Shown piece after piece: positions 52,643 through 63,618 of a stretch of DNA of 64,000 nt; position 1 is the stretch's first letter, and each line of letters opens with the position of its first letter. The notes beneath the pieces were generated by a model, which did not search any database, was not told the origin of the DNA, and saw only the letters and a program-made list of their open reading frames with translations. This DNA comes from Bacteroidota bacterium (lineage in GTDB: Bacteria; Bacteroidota; Bacteroidia; Cytophagales; Cyclobacteriaceae). The stretch covers positions 290,846 through 354,845 of the forward strand of contig JAFDYV010000002.1 of the NCBI GenBank assembly GCA_018267275.1, written 5' to 3'. Position numbers and translations under genes: made by a program.

Positions 52643-53998
52643 TTAGTTAAACAGCACTGTTACTTCTTTTTTCTCTAGCGCTGTTGCCTGTTTTTTAATT
52701 TCTTGCTTGGTGTCCTCATCCCATTGATTGCCGAGCAACGAAATGATTTTGAGTTTGGGAAATTTGAACACATCTAGCGAAAAAGTGTGCAACTGGTTGT
52801 TCGATAAGTCAATGTTCTCCAACTTCTCCAGCTTTTCAATACCTGGAAGCACAGTGAGGTAGTTGCTGTTCACCCGCAGTATCTTCAAGTTTGTTAACAG
52901 GCTGAGCGATTCAGGCAGTGCGCTTAGGCGATTGTTGTGCACATACAACTCGCGCAAGTTGGTGAGTTCGCCTAAGTTGTCGGGCAGCGAAATCAACTTG
53001 TTGTTTGATAGGTAAAGCACCTCTAATTTTTTCCATTGGCTGGCGCGTGCATCAAGTCGTTCAATTTGGTTATAGTACAGGTCAATTTCCTTCAGCGAGG
53101 CCAAACTGTACAACGCCACTGGCACCTGGCTCAATTGATTGGAATAAAAACCAACCTGTTCCAAACGCTGAAGCATGCTCATCTTGTCACTCACACTTTC
53201 TATGGGATTATAATTGAACACCAGGCGCTTTAGGTTGGGGAACTGCGCAATGGCAGACGGCACTTGCCTGATTTTGTTCTTCTGCAGTTCGAGTACTTCT
53301 AAAATAGTAGACCGTGCGTTTAGATTTTCCAGCGTCAGCAGGTTTTCGCGTAATGAAAGTTCCTTCAGCTTCTTGCAACCTTTTATGTTCGGAAAATCCG
53401 CAAGGTTATTGCGCGATAAATCCAATCTGTGCAGTGCTTTAAAAGCACGGTAATGTCTTGGCAATCGGTTGCTCCCAATCACCAGGGTCTTCACCGTTTT
53501 GTTCGTGGCAAGCTTAATGCGTTTACCCGACCGATCTGTAAATACCGCTACGTGCTCAAGTTTTTTAAGCCTCGAAAGCTTACGCGGAAGTTTTGAAATC
53601 CGACAGTCAATTAGTTCTAACTTGGTAAGATTCTTGAACTGGAAAAGCTCGGGCGGCAGTTCGGCCAATTTTGTGAGCGTGATGGCGGTTACCGAATCCC
53701 GGTTTTGCTCCAGTGCCTCGTTCAATTGCGGGTGGGAGGGAGAATATACCCACCGATAACCCACTACTTTTTCCCGAAGGCGCTCCTGGCGTTCAATCCA
53801 ATATTTGGCAACAGCAGCCAGACTATCTCGTTGTTTTTCATTGGTGGTGCCCATTACCCCATAAACTTTGCTGATCTTTTGGAACAAGCCAAAGTACTCG
53901 GTCGAATCGGCTTTGTCTTTGAAAATCGGTTGCTGGGTTTGCGCTTCGCTTTCCGCGAAAGCGAGACACCCAACGAGGGCAAAAACGAGGTGTTTCAT
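52643..53998 (-). CDS. Secreted leucine-rich repeat protein
   Basis: About 451 residues from ATG 53998, with a signal peptide (FALVGCLAFAESEAQ). About 14 tandem LRRs run from residue 115 to the end, with the pattern LxxLxLxxNxLxxLP (for example LKELSLRENLLT, LEVLYLSNNKLISLPDNLGEL). The N-terminal 100 residues are helical and unlike LRRs. LRR proteins of this bacterial type mediate protein binding at the cell surface; the partner is unknown. A longer start at 54025 adds MFSFDEISF and no better signal. It is convergent with ppk2. Confidence 0.85.
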   Translation of the reverse strand: MKHLVFALVGCLAFAESEAQTQQPIFKDKADSTEYFGLFQKISKVYGVMGTTNEKQRDSLAAVAKYWIERQERLREKVVGYRWVYSPSHPQLNEALEQNRDSVTAITLTKLAELPPELFQFKNLTKLELIDCRISKLPRKLSRLKKLEHVAVFTDRSGKRIKLATNKTVKTLVIGSNRLPRHYRAFKALHRLDLSRNNLADFPNIKGCKKLKELSLRENLLTLENLNARSTILEVLELQKNKIRQVPSAIAQFPNLKRLVFNYNPIESVSDKMSMLQRLEQVGFYSNQLSQVPVALYSLASLKEIDLYYNQIERLDARASQWKKLEVLYLSNNKLISLPDNLGELTNLRELYVHNNRLSALPESLSLLTNLKILRVNSNYLTVLPGIEKLEKLENIDLSNNQLHTFSLDVFKFPKLKIISLLGNQWDEDTKQEIKKQATALEKKEVTVLFN

Positions 53999-54125
53999 AA
54001 AAGAAATTTCATCAAAACTAAACATTTAGTTGGTGCCCTAAAAAGCGACTTTTCCAAACCAAAAAAATAGTCTGAAAAGTGAATAATACCCTCTCGAAAA
54101 ACCGCAAAAATCCAATGGAAAACCG

Positions 54126-54133
54126 TACTTTCG
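54126..54133 (+). promoter_or_regulatory. Putative -7 element of gyrB
   Basis: TACTTTCG, one base from TAnnTTTG, lies about 34 bases before the gyrB start in an A/T-rich spacer. It is in the same orientation and is the best match there. Confidence 0.4.
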
Positions 54134-54158
54134 CCAAATTATTTTTATTCCTATTTAA

Positions 54159-56144
<1,986 letters not shown>

Positions 56145-56151
56145 ATCGATG

Positions 56152-56183
56152 CTGGATGCTGGAGTCTAGGTGCCAGTATCCAG
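56152..56183. repeat. Hairpin between gyrB and ppk1
   Basis: CTGGATGCTGG (56152-56162) pairs with CCAGTATCCAG (56173-56183), 10 Watson-Crick pairs and one G-U, around a 10-base loop. It has no T-run and resembles the CCAGTATCCAG-type spacer repeats of Cytophagales. Confidence 0.45.
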
Positions 56184-56201
56184 TGTAGTATCATTTAACA
56201 A

Positions 56202-58331
56202 ATGGAGACAGCTTTATTGCAGGAGAACCCGGTTGAAAAGCAAATTGCCGATAGTCGCTACATCAGCCGCGACTTAAGCTGGTTGAAGTTCAATTACCGT
56301 GTGCTGGATCAAGCCAAGCACATCGATCGTAGCATTCTTGATCGGCTTAAGTTCTTGGCCATTACTGCCAGCAACCTCGATGAGTTTTGTACCATTCGGT
56401 TGGGGAGTTTGTACAATTACCTTGATTACGGCAAAGAACGCTTTGATTACAGCGGCTTGCGCGAAGAGCCATTTCGCCAATATCTGCTTGGAGAAATTCA
56501 CAAGTTCGTTCACGAACAAAACGACTATTACATCAAACGTCTTCAGCCACTGTTTGATCGCAATGGATTTCGCATTGCCCATTACAATTACTTGTCGGAT
56601 GATGACCGCACGCGGGTAGACCAATATTTTCAGCGCACCATCTACCCGATGCTTACGCCCATGTTGTTTGATAGCTACCACACGTTTCCGGTATTGAAGA
56701 ACAACCGCCTGCTGTTTGGGGTTGTGACCAAAGCACCGCAAGACATCAACAACCAATTGCGCGTGTCATTTATTCAGGTGCCCAGCAACATACCCCGCTT
56801 CTATGAGATTTTGGGTTTGGATGGTGTGATTTCATTTGTGCCTGTGGAGGACATTGTGCGCCACAACATCCATCACCTGTTTAGAAATATCGAAATCGCG
56901 AGCGTAAACCTATTCCGCATTAATCGCAATGGCGACTTCACGCTTGAAGAAAGTGAAGACATTGAATCGAACTTTTTAGATGAGTTGAAGCGCAAACTGC
57001 AAACCCGAAGGTCGGGTAGGGTAGTGCGCGTAGACATACAAGAAAACCCAGACTCTTGGCTGATCCGCTTGTTGAAGATACAATGGGATTTGGACGATTT
57101 GAATATTTTCGAAGTGCCAAGCGAAAGCCTCATCGACTTTGCGGGTATACATCAAATTGTTGGGCATAAAGACTTCAAGAATAAACGCGCCCAATATCCA
57201 CCGCCCGTTAAGCCTGTGTCGTTCCCCGAACTAGGCACGCGCGATTTGTTCGATGTTTTGAAAGAGCGAGATATTTTGATGCACCATCCCTACAATTCAA
57301 TGGAGCCTGTGCTCGAGTTGTTGGAGAAAGCTGCTGAAGATCCCTATGTGCTGTCGATCAAGATCACCATTTACCGATTGGCCAAAGGCGACTCACGTGT
57401 AAGCGCTGCATTGTTAAAGGCAGCCGAGGCGGGCAAGCACGTATCGGTATTGTTTGAGGTGAAAGCGCGTTTTGATGAGGAAAATAATTTACGTGAAGCC
57501 CAAAAACTGCAGAAGGCCGGATGTTTTGTGATTTATGGTGTGAGCAGTTTGAAAACGCATACGAAGCTGCTGTTGATTGTGCGCAACGAACCCGACCGCG
57601 TTTATCGTTATGTACACCTGTCGAGCGGCAACTACAACGAAGCCACCTCGCGGTTGTACACAGACATCGGATTGCTCAGCACAAGCGAAGCCTATGCAAA
57701 CGATGTGTCTGAATTTTTCAACGTTATCACAGGACACTCGCAACCTACGGCTTACAAGAATTTGATAACGTCTCCGCGCGACATGCGCAACCAGCTGATG
57801 TCGCTCATACGCACAGAGGCAGAAAATGCACGTGACGGAAAGCCAGCGGGTATCATCATTAAGTTTAATTCCATTCAAGACAAGGAGTTTATCGATGCGC
57901 TCTATGCAGCCTCACAGGCGGGTGTTCCAATTAAATTGATCGTGCGCGGCATGTGTTGTTTGCGGCCGGGTAGAGCAGGGCTGAGCGACAATATCGAAGT
58001 AATTTCAATTGTTGGTGAGTATTTAGAACACTCTCGCATATATTATTTCCATAACGCTGGCGATCCGAAAGTGTACATCGGCAGTGCTGATGCCATGGTG
58101 CGCAGCTTCGATAGGCGTATTGAATCTTTATTTTTGCTGGAACAAGAAATGCTGCGCAAGCAGGCCATGAACATCCTTCGCTACAATTTGCGCGACAATG
58201 TAAATGCCTACACCATGAAGGAAGATGGCCGCTATGTAATTAAAGAGCAGAATGGTGAAGAGCCTTTCAATATCCACAAAGAGTTTTTCAAAGTTACCAA
58301 GGAGATTATCCAGGATGTGAAGTTGTTTTGA
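56202..58331 (+). CDS. ppk1: Polyphosphate kinase 1
   Basis: A 709-residue PPK1 that reversibly makes polyphosphate from ATP. The N-terminal helical domain (YISRDLSWLKFNYRVLDQA, FLAITASNLDEFCTIRLG) and the PLD-like C-terminal domains are complete. The autophosphorylated His lies in SLKTHTKLLLIVRNE, with the second in EHSRIYYFHNAGDPKVYIGSADAMVR. It follows gyrB by 57 bases and is likely to have its own promoter. With ppk2 upstream, the region encodes both synthesis and use of polyphosphate. Confidence 0.96.
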   Translation: METALLQENPVEKQIADSRYISRDLSWLKFNYRVLDQAKHIDRSILDRLKFLAITASNLDEFCTIRLGSLYNYLDYGKERFDYSGLREEPFRQYLLGEIHKFVHEQNDYYIKRLQPLFDRNGFRIAHYNYLSDDDRTRVDQYFQRTIYPMLTPMLFDSYHTFPVLKNNRLLFGVVTKAPQDINNQLRVSFIQVPSNIPRFYEILGLDGVISFVPVEDIVRHNIHHLFRNIEIASVNLFRINRNGDFTLEESEDIESNFLDELKRKLQTRRSGRVVRVDIQENPDSWLIRLLKIQWDLDDLNIFEVPSESLIDFAGIHQIVGHKDFKNKRAQYPPPVKPVSFPELGTRDLFDVLKERDILMHHPYNSMEPVLELLEKAAEDPYVLSIKITIYRLAKGDSRVSAALLKAAEAGKHVSVLFEVKARFDEENNLREAQKLQKAGCFVIYGVSSLKTHTKLLLIVRNEPDRVYRYVHLSSGNYNEATSRLYTDIGLLSTSEAYANDVSEFFNVITGHSQPTAYKNLITSPRDMRNQLMSLIRTEAENARDGKPAGIIIKFNSIQDKEFIDALYAASQAGVPIKLIVRGMCCLRPGRAGLSDNIEVISIVGEYLEHSRIYYFHNAGDPKVYIGSADAMVRSFDRRIESLFLLEQEMLRKQAMNILRYNLRDNVNAYTMKEDGRYVIKEQNGEEPFNIHKEFFKVTKEIIQDVKLF

Positions 58332-58440
58332 TGACTTCGCCTAGAATCTAATTTCTTGCCTTTGACCTTTGGATGGCAACTTTAGAAACTGCTATTCGAT
58401 CTCCTCTCTTCAACTCACTCTACTGTGAAAAGATTTTTCA

Positions 58441-58507
58441 TTCTCCTCCAGCAGGAGAGAGGGCGTGAAGCGTGCCGATTCCAGATTAAATTATTAGGGT
58501 GAGGGTA
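58441..58507 (-). repeat. REP-like element, first member of an inverted pair
   Basis: Read on the minus strand it holds ACCCTCACCCT, then about 30 bases, then a CTCTC/GAGGAG hairpin (the plus-strand version is CTCCTCCAGCAGGAG). Its layout matches the element at 60932-60999 in the opposite orientation, though the middle is diverged. Confidence 0.5.
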
Positions 58508-58511
58508 TTCT

Positions 58512-59915
58512 CTAAAACACCATCGTTGCCACCGCACCCACCGGTAGCGAAGTATTACCAAACCGTTTGTTGTAACCAACTGCGAACTTCACTTCGGCAC
58601 CGGTGTCGTTCAACACAATCAGCACATTCTTGCCAGAGGGCGTGCGAAATGCTACGTTAGGCAACCCATGCACTTCGCTTGAGAAAATACGTATCGAGCC
58701 GGGCGGCACAAACTTGGCAGCATGCGCAACAATGTAGTAAGATACGTTTCGCGACACACTGCCGGTTTTACTGTTGATTGTAATTGCCCCTTGGCACAAT
58801 GTGCAGCCGCCATCGTTGGTGTGAGGTTTAAAATTTTCATCTGCTGCGAGATTCCACTCCAACACCGTACGGCTCCAGTTGCGTGGTGCACCGATGATCA
58901 AATTCTTAACATGCCATGCTAAATCACCTCCGAAGTTGCCTTGCCCGCTCGTCCACTGCTCGGTGAAATAAATATTTTTATCGGGGTGGGCATCGTGTAC
59001 CTTACTCATCGCACGAATGTCTCCCAAATACATGTGGAACGCGGTACCATCGATAAATTTTCTGGCCACCGAGTCGCTTAAAATGTTCAATGGATATTCG
59101 GGGTGATCGCAGTTATGATCGTAAATAATAATTTTTGTGGTGATACCGTTGGCGCGAAAGGTGGGTCCTAGAAAAGATTTCACAAATTCGCGCTGCTCTT
59201 CACTTGTCATTGTCATGCTAGGAGTGTTCCCCGGGTGCTCAGGTTCGTTTTGGATGGTGATGGCATCCAGCGCAATGCCCTGTTGGGCCATGGCTTGAAT
59301 GTATTTGACCAGGTAGTTTGCATACGAGCCATAATAACGTGGTAACAATTTACCTCCTTTGGGTGCATGATTATCTTTCATCCAAGCAGGGGCCGACCAA
59401 GGTGAGCCCATCAACTTTATGCCGGGGTTCAGTTGTAGGATTTGTTTGAGGGTGGGAATGAGATAGTTGGTATCAGCCGCCAATGAAAAATTGCGAAGGT
59501 CTTCATCAGTATTTCCTGCGGGAACGTCATCATACGAAAAAACATTTTCATCTAAGTCCGATGCACCAATGCTGATGCGCAGGTAGCTAATGCCAATGCC
59601 ACTCTCGAGAAAAAGTTCTTTCATCAACGCCTCGCGTTCGGTTGTCGACAGCTTTTGTTGAATTAGTTGTGCACTTCCGCCTGTGAGTGTATAGCCAAAA
59701 CCGTCCAGCGATTGGTGGGTGCTGCTCGTATCGATCTGAATGATTAAACTATTTTGGGTGGTATCAGAAAAAGCTATGTCTTCAGTTTTTGAAAGCAACT
59801 TCGTTTGATCGGGATGGGTCACCCAACACGCTGCGGTTACTTGTTTGCCTTTTGGTTGTGGCTGGCACGGGACAAGCCACGATAACACAACGCATGAGAA
59901 GAGCAGGCGTATCAT
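58512..59915 (-). CDS. GH30 glycosidase lipoprotein (beta-glucosidase-like)
   Basis: A 467-residue exported protein with a signal ending in LVPC (a probable lipoprotein Cys near residue 17). It belongs to GH30, subfamily 1 or 3 (glucosylceramidase or beta-1,6-glucanase-like): QSLDGFGYTLTGGSA opens the domain, the acid/base Glu is in ITIQNEPEHPG near residue 221, and the nucleophile Glu is in IYFTEQWTSG near residue 316. The C-terminal beta-sandwich (LIVLNDTGAEVKFAV) is intact. It lies in a two-gene operon with the alpha/beta hydrolase. The substrate is not predictable from sequence; candidates are fungal or plant beta-glucans and glycosphingolipids. Confidence 0.9.
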   Translation of the reverse strand: MIRLLFSCVVLSWLVPCQPQPKGKQVTAACWVTHPDQTKLLSKTEDIAFSDTTQNSLIIQIDTSSTHQSLDGFGYTLTGGSAQLIQQKLSTTEREALMKELFLESGIGISYLRISIGASDLDENVFSYDDVPAGNTDEDLRNFSLAADTNYLIPTLKQILQLNPGIKLMGSPWSAPAWMKDNHAPKGGKLLPRYYGSYANYLVKYIQAMAQQGIALDAITIQNEPEHPGNTPSMTMTSEEQREFVKSFLGPTFRANGITTKIIIYDHNCDHPEYPLNILSDSVARKFIDGTAFHMYLGDIRAMSKVHDAHPDKNIYFTEQWTSGQGNFGGDLAWHVKNLIIGAPRNWSRTVLEWNLAADENFKPHTNDGGCTLCQGAITINSKTGSVSRNVSYYIVAHAAKFVPPGSIRIFSSEVHGLPNVAFRTPSGKNVLIVLNDTGAEVKFAVGYNKRFGNTSLPVGAVATMVF

Positions 59916-59926
59916 TCGCTTATCGT

Positions 59927-60877
59927 TTAACTTTTCTTACCACGTTTGGCCATTATTTCATTGAATAAAATGTCGTTGAAAAGTCGAGTTTGTTCCATAT
60001 GTGGCAAGTGTCCGGCTTTTGGAATTACCGTGAGTTGTAAGGTGGGTTGCCGTTTCATCATGTTATCACGAATGTCGTTCAACACAACAACAGTATCGTG
60101 CTCGCCCCAAATGGCGTATACCGGCAGTTTGGCATCTCTTATTTTTTGATGGTCACCCGCCAGGTCTGTTCGGTTGACGCGTGTAGAGATGAGTGCGCGC
60201 ACAAAGCCGCGATATTGCATCAACGATTCATATTTTTTGTCCCACCCCCTAAAGGGAACAGAGTCATAAAAGTCAGTGAGCTGGCCTTTGGCCATGTTGC
60301 GGTAGTTGTCGCTTGATTTAAAATCGGCTACTTCTTTGTCGGTTACGGTCACCGCAGTACCACGCGGGTTCATCGACTCAAAACCGACTGCGTCTACGTA
60401 CACCAAATTTTGCACTCGGGTCGGGTAGTTTGCGGCAAAATGTGTGATCGTGCGTCCGCCATCCGAAAGGCCGACCAGTGTAACAGGTTTGGTGATTAGT
60501 AAAGAATCCATCAGTTCTTTCAACTGCCCGGAAAACAAAGTGACATCATACACCACATCTGGATTGTCGGAGTAGCCACGGCCGAAGTTGTCATAGCGCA
60601 AGGTAGCGTAGCCGCGTTGGGTGGCGGCACGAAAGGTAGAGTCCCAAATGTAGGAAGGAACTGAAAAACCGTGTACCAAAACCAGCACAGTGTCGGCTTG
60701 TGGGTTGCTGAATTCGTAGTAGGTGTAGCCTTTGCTTAGCCGTTTGAAATGGCCGGTGGCGATGGTCTGGCGCCAGGCGTCATCTTTGGTGATGGTTTCA
60801 AAGTCGGTGGGAGTTTTTTCTCGTGTGCAGCTGAGTAGAAAAAACGTTAACAAAATGAAGCAAGGTATTAAGCGCAT
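59927..60877 (-). CDS. Alpha/beta-hydrolase lipoprotein
   Basis: About 316 residues from ATG 60877, with the lipoprotein signal LLTFFLLSCTRE. The alpha/beta-hydrolase core shows the oxyanion region LVHGFSVPSYIWD, the nucleophile elbow LVGLSDGGRTI (Ser in GLSDG) and the His in KAGHLPHMEQT; the acid is probably Asp in YAIWGEHDTVV. It could be an esterase or a C-C hydrolase. It is co-oriented with the GH30 gene (11 bases apart), so the two may attack an acylated glycan together. An upstream start at 60925 adds a tract (MPNKKQHLILPTQRIT) that does not resemble a signal. Confidence 0.85.
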   Translation of the reverse strand: MRLIPCFILLTFFLLSCTREKTPTDFETITKDDAWRQTIATGHFKRLSKGYTYYEFSNPQADTVLVLVHGFSVPSYIWDSTFRAATQRGYATLRYDNFGRGYSDNPDVVYDVTLFSGQLKELMDSLLITKPVTLVGLSDGGRTITHFAANYPTRVQNLVYVDAVGFESMNPRGTAVTVTDKEVADFKSSDNYRNMAKGQLTDFYDSVPFRGWDKKYESLMQYRGFVRALISTRVNRTDLAGDHQKIRDAKLPVYAIWGEHDTVVVLNDIRDNMMKRQPTLQLTVIPKAGHLPHMEQTRLFNDILFNEIMAKRGKKS

Positions 60878-60931
60878 GGTTATTCGTTGAGTTGGTAAGA
60901 TAAGATGTTGCTTCTTATTTGGCAATAACCG

Positions 60932-60999
60932 TTACCCTCACCCTCGTAGGTCATCGGTCAACACACGTGTTGAATGCCCTCTCCCGCAGGAGAGGGAAC
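60932..60999 (+). repeat. REP-like element, second member of an inverted pair
   Basis: It contains ACCCTCACCCTC, an imperfect palindrome TCAACACACGTGTTGA (60958-60973), and a perfect 8-bp hairpin CCCTCTCC/GGAGAGGG (60977-60996) with a 4-base loop. A shorter relative in inverse orientation sits at 58441-58507, so the two flank the GH30 and hydrolase genes. Confidence 0.65.
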
Positions 61000-61091
61000 T
61001 TAATGAGCAACGCTAACAGCAGAATTCCTTGGGGTGGTGGATTCGTAACCATTCTGCCATTTCATTGTTATTCGATACATCTAATTTTCGA

Positions 61092-61099
61092 TAAATTTG
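61092..61099 (+). promoter_or_regulatory. Putative -7 element of ispG
   Basis: TAAATTTG, a perfect TAnnTTTG, lies 23 bases before the ispG ATG. A TTG at 61065-61067 is 24 bases further upstream, slightly beyond the usual spacing. Confidence 0.45.
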
Positions 61100-61122
61100 G
61101 CATCATAAATTTTGATTTTCCA

Positions 61123-63093
61123 ATGATTCACACCACCATCGATCAAGCCAGAAAGTATTGCAATAGCCTTGTTAATTACAGCCGCAGAAAAACCCGCGTG
61201 GTCAACATTGGCGATGTACCTCTCGGTGGCGATAACCCCATTCGCGTGCAGTCCATGACCACGGTGGATACAATGGACACCATGGGTTCGGTAGAGCAGG
61301 TCATCCGCATGGTAGATGCCGGTTGTGAGTATGTTCGCATTACCGCTCCCAGCATTAAAGAAGCCCAAAACTTAGAGAACATCAAAAAAGAATTGCGCGA
61401 GCGCGGCTACACCGTGCCGCTGATTGCCGATATCCACTTTACACCCAACGCTGCCGAATTGGCCGCGCGCTTAGTTGAAAAAGTGCGCATCAACCCCGGC
61501 AACTATGCCGATAAGAAGCGCTTCGAAGAAATTGAATATACCGATGCCGCCTACCAGGCAGAGCTCGACCGCATCCGTGAGAAGTTTACGCCACTGGTTA
61601 AAATCTGCAAAGAGTATGGCACCGCCATGCGCATTGGTACTAACCACGGGTCGCTGAGCGACCGCATTATGAGCCGCTATGGCGATACGCCTCTGGGAAT
61701 GGTAGAGAGCGCGTTGGAATTCTTGCGCATAGCTGAAGATCTTCAGTTCTACAACATTGTTTTGTCGATGAAGTCGAGCAACCCGCAGGTTATGGTGCAG
61801 GCGTACAGATTGCTGGTGCAGAAACTGAATGAGGAAAACTTTCAACCTTATCCGCTGCACTTGGGTGTAACTGAAGCAGGCGATGGCGAAGATGGCCGAA
61901 TTAAGTCTTCTGTTGGTATTGGAACATTGTTGGAAGATGGGTTGGGCGACACCATTCGCGTTTCGTTAACTGAAGAGCCCGAGGCAGAAGTACCTGTGGC
62001 GCAAGATCTGGCAAGGCGTTATGACCATCGCAAAGCAAGCATTGTCATTCCGGAAATCAACCATTACCCCATCGATCCATTTTCGTACACACGCAGACAC
62101 ACGGATGAGGTGATGAACATTGGTGGACACAACGTGCCGCGCGTGATGGCCGATTTTTCAATGAAGGAAAAAATTACTCCGGCATCGCTGTTTGCGTTGG
62201 GCTACCACTATTCCGTCCCCCTCGATAAATGGAACATTGCTGACATGGCGTGCGACTACATCTTCTTAGGAGATAACACGATTGACTTTGAAATTCCCGG
62301 CACCTTGGGATTGGCGCAAAACCATACAACATGGTTGACTCAAAAAAATAAGCCGCGCGTATATCCATTCATCCCCGCGAAGGATTATTACAAAGGGGTA
62401 GAACAATCCGATAAATTAAATTTCGTGTACGCGTGTTTGGCGGATGTAAACGAGGGGTTGATTGAAAAACTCAATGCAGACACAACTGCCGTGTTGGTGA
62501 TTGACACTTACAATGACCATGGCATGCCTGAACAACGCAGGTTGTTTGTAGAGCTGATGGAACATAAATGCGAGGTGCCGGTGATCATCGGTCGCGCTTA
62601 CCGCGATTTGAAATCCGAGTTACTGCAGCTGTATGCCGCTACCGATATGGGTGGACTATTGATTGACGGCTTGGGCGATGGCGTTTTCATTGCAGCGGAA
62701 AACTGTGGTTCGGATAAAATGGTGAACGAGACTGCTTTCAATATTTTGCAGGCCACACGCACACGCATTTCCAAAACCGAGTACATTTCTTGTCCGTCTT
62801 GCGGACGAACCCTTTTCGATTTGCAGGAGACCACCGCAAAAATCCGTTCGCGCACCAGTCACCTGAAAGGTGTGAAGATTGGCATCATGGGCTGCATTGT
62901 AAACGGCCCCGGTGAGATGGCCGATGCTGACTACGGATACGTAGGCTCTGGGCCTGGACGCATTACGTTATATAAAGGTAAAGAGGTGGTGAAGCGCAAC
63001 GTGCCCACCCCGCAAGCTGTGGATGAGTTGATTAATTTGATTAAAGATGGGGGAGATTGGATTGAGGTGCCTAGCGGAATTTCGACTGTGTAA
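61123..63093 (+). CDS. ispG: 4-Hydroxy-3-methylbut-2-enyl diphosphate synthase
   Basis: About 656 residues from ATG 61123 (MIHTTIDQARKYCNS). It reduces MEcPP to HMBPP in the MEP pathway of isoprenoid synthesis, needed for menaquinone and undecaprenyl phosphate. The N-terminal TIM barrel is clear (RVQSMTTVDTMDTMGSV, VPLIADIHFTPNAA). A long insertion domain (about residues 260-530) gives the three-domain form known from Bacteroidota, Chlamydiae and plants. The C-terminal 4Fe-4S domain has YISCPSCGRTLFD and GIMGCIVNGPGEMADADYGYVGSGPG. The frame extends upstream to 60919, but that segment is repeat-derived. Confidence 0.95.
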   Translation: MIHTTIDQARKYCNSLVNYSRRKTRVVNIGDVPLGGDNPIRVQSMTTVDTMDTMGSVEQVIRMVDAGCEYVRITAPSIKEAQNLENIKKELRERGYTVPLIADIHFTPNAAELAARLVEKVRINPGNYADKKRFEEIEYTDAAYQAELDRIREKFTPLVKICKEYGTAMRIGTNHGSLSDRIMSRYGDTPLGMVESALEFLRIAEDLQFYNIVLSMKSSNPQVMVQAYRLLVQKLNEENFQPYPLHLGVTEAGDGEDGRIKSSVGIGTLLEDGLGDTIRVSLTEEPEAEVPVAQDLARRYDHRKASIVIPEINHYPIDPFSYTRRHTDEVMNIGGHNVPRVMADFSMKEKITPASLFALGYHYSVPLDKWNIADMACDYIFLGDNTIDFEIPGTLGLAQNHTTWLTQKNKPRVYPFIPAKDYYKGVEQSDKLNFVYACLADVNEGLIEKLNADTTAVLVIDTYNDHGMPEQRRLFVELMEHKCEVPVIIGRAYRDLKSELLQLYAATDMGGLLIDGLGDGVFIAAENCGSDKMVNETAFNILQATRTRISKTEYISCPSCGRTLFDLQETTAKIRSRTSHLKGVKIGIMGCIVNGPGEMADADYGYVGSGPGRITLYKGKEVVKRNVPTPQAVDELINLIKDGGDWIEVPSGISTV

Positions 63094-63099
63094 GTTTTG

Positions 63100-63618
63100 T
63101 TACTTACATCCTCCTTCCACCACTTCCGTTCCGAATACTTTCCATGCTTCACCGTAAATCGATTCGTAACAAACGTGATACTCAAAACCAACTTTCCTAA
63201 GACCTTGATATAACTTTTTGGCGTATGTAGAGTCCTTTACGTCAAACGGCTTTATTTTTTGCCCGGCCGCGATCACACGATTTTCTACTGTAGACACATA
63301 ATGAGGAAACGAATCGGTGCCGATGGCGTGGTAAAAAACCGAATCAAGCGAGACCACGGGGCGCCCTAAAATTTTCATTTCCACTCCCTTTATAATGGCA
63401 GGGCCCACGCCCGTGTTTTCAATTTCCAGGTAAAAGCCCGATTCGTTGTAGCTGGGCAAGCATTCCAGGTGCGGCCATACCGAAGCGTGTAATTGTTGCC
63501 GCATGATTTTGGCTTGTTGGATGTAAACGGTTACCGTAATGATGTTGATGACCACAGCAAGCAAGCCGATGACTAAGCCGGTGTCAATTTTTCGGGGTTT
63601 GTTTGGCGTGGGTTCTTC
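63100..63618 (-). CDS. Small membrane protein of unknown function
   Basis: About 172 residues from ATG 63618 (MEEPTPNKPRKIDTG). One transmembrane helix (GLVIGLLAVVINIITVTVYI, about residues 15-34) precedes a beta-rich periplasmic domain with WPHLECLPSYNESGFYLEIENTGVGPAIIKGVEM, an immunoglobulin-like pattern common among small Bacteroidota envelope proteins. The function is unknown. It converges on ispG, with only 6 bases between stop codons. A longer start at 63660 is possible. Confidence 0.7.
   Translation of the reverse strand, partial: EEPTPNKPRKIDTGLVIGLLAVVINIITVTVYIQQAKIMRQQLHASVWPHLECLPSYNESGFYLEIENTGVGPAIIKGVEMKILGRPVVSLDSVFYHAIGTDSFPHYVSTVENRVIAAGQKIKPFDVKDSTYAKKLYQGLRKVGFEYHVCYESIYGEAWKVFGTEVVEGGCK

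Noticed and set aside
60919..61122. N-terminal extension of IspG
   Set aside because: The added segment is read from repeat DNA and has no resemblance to the family; ATG 61123 gives a normal N-terminus and follows a TAAATTTG element.
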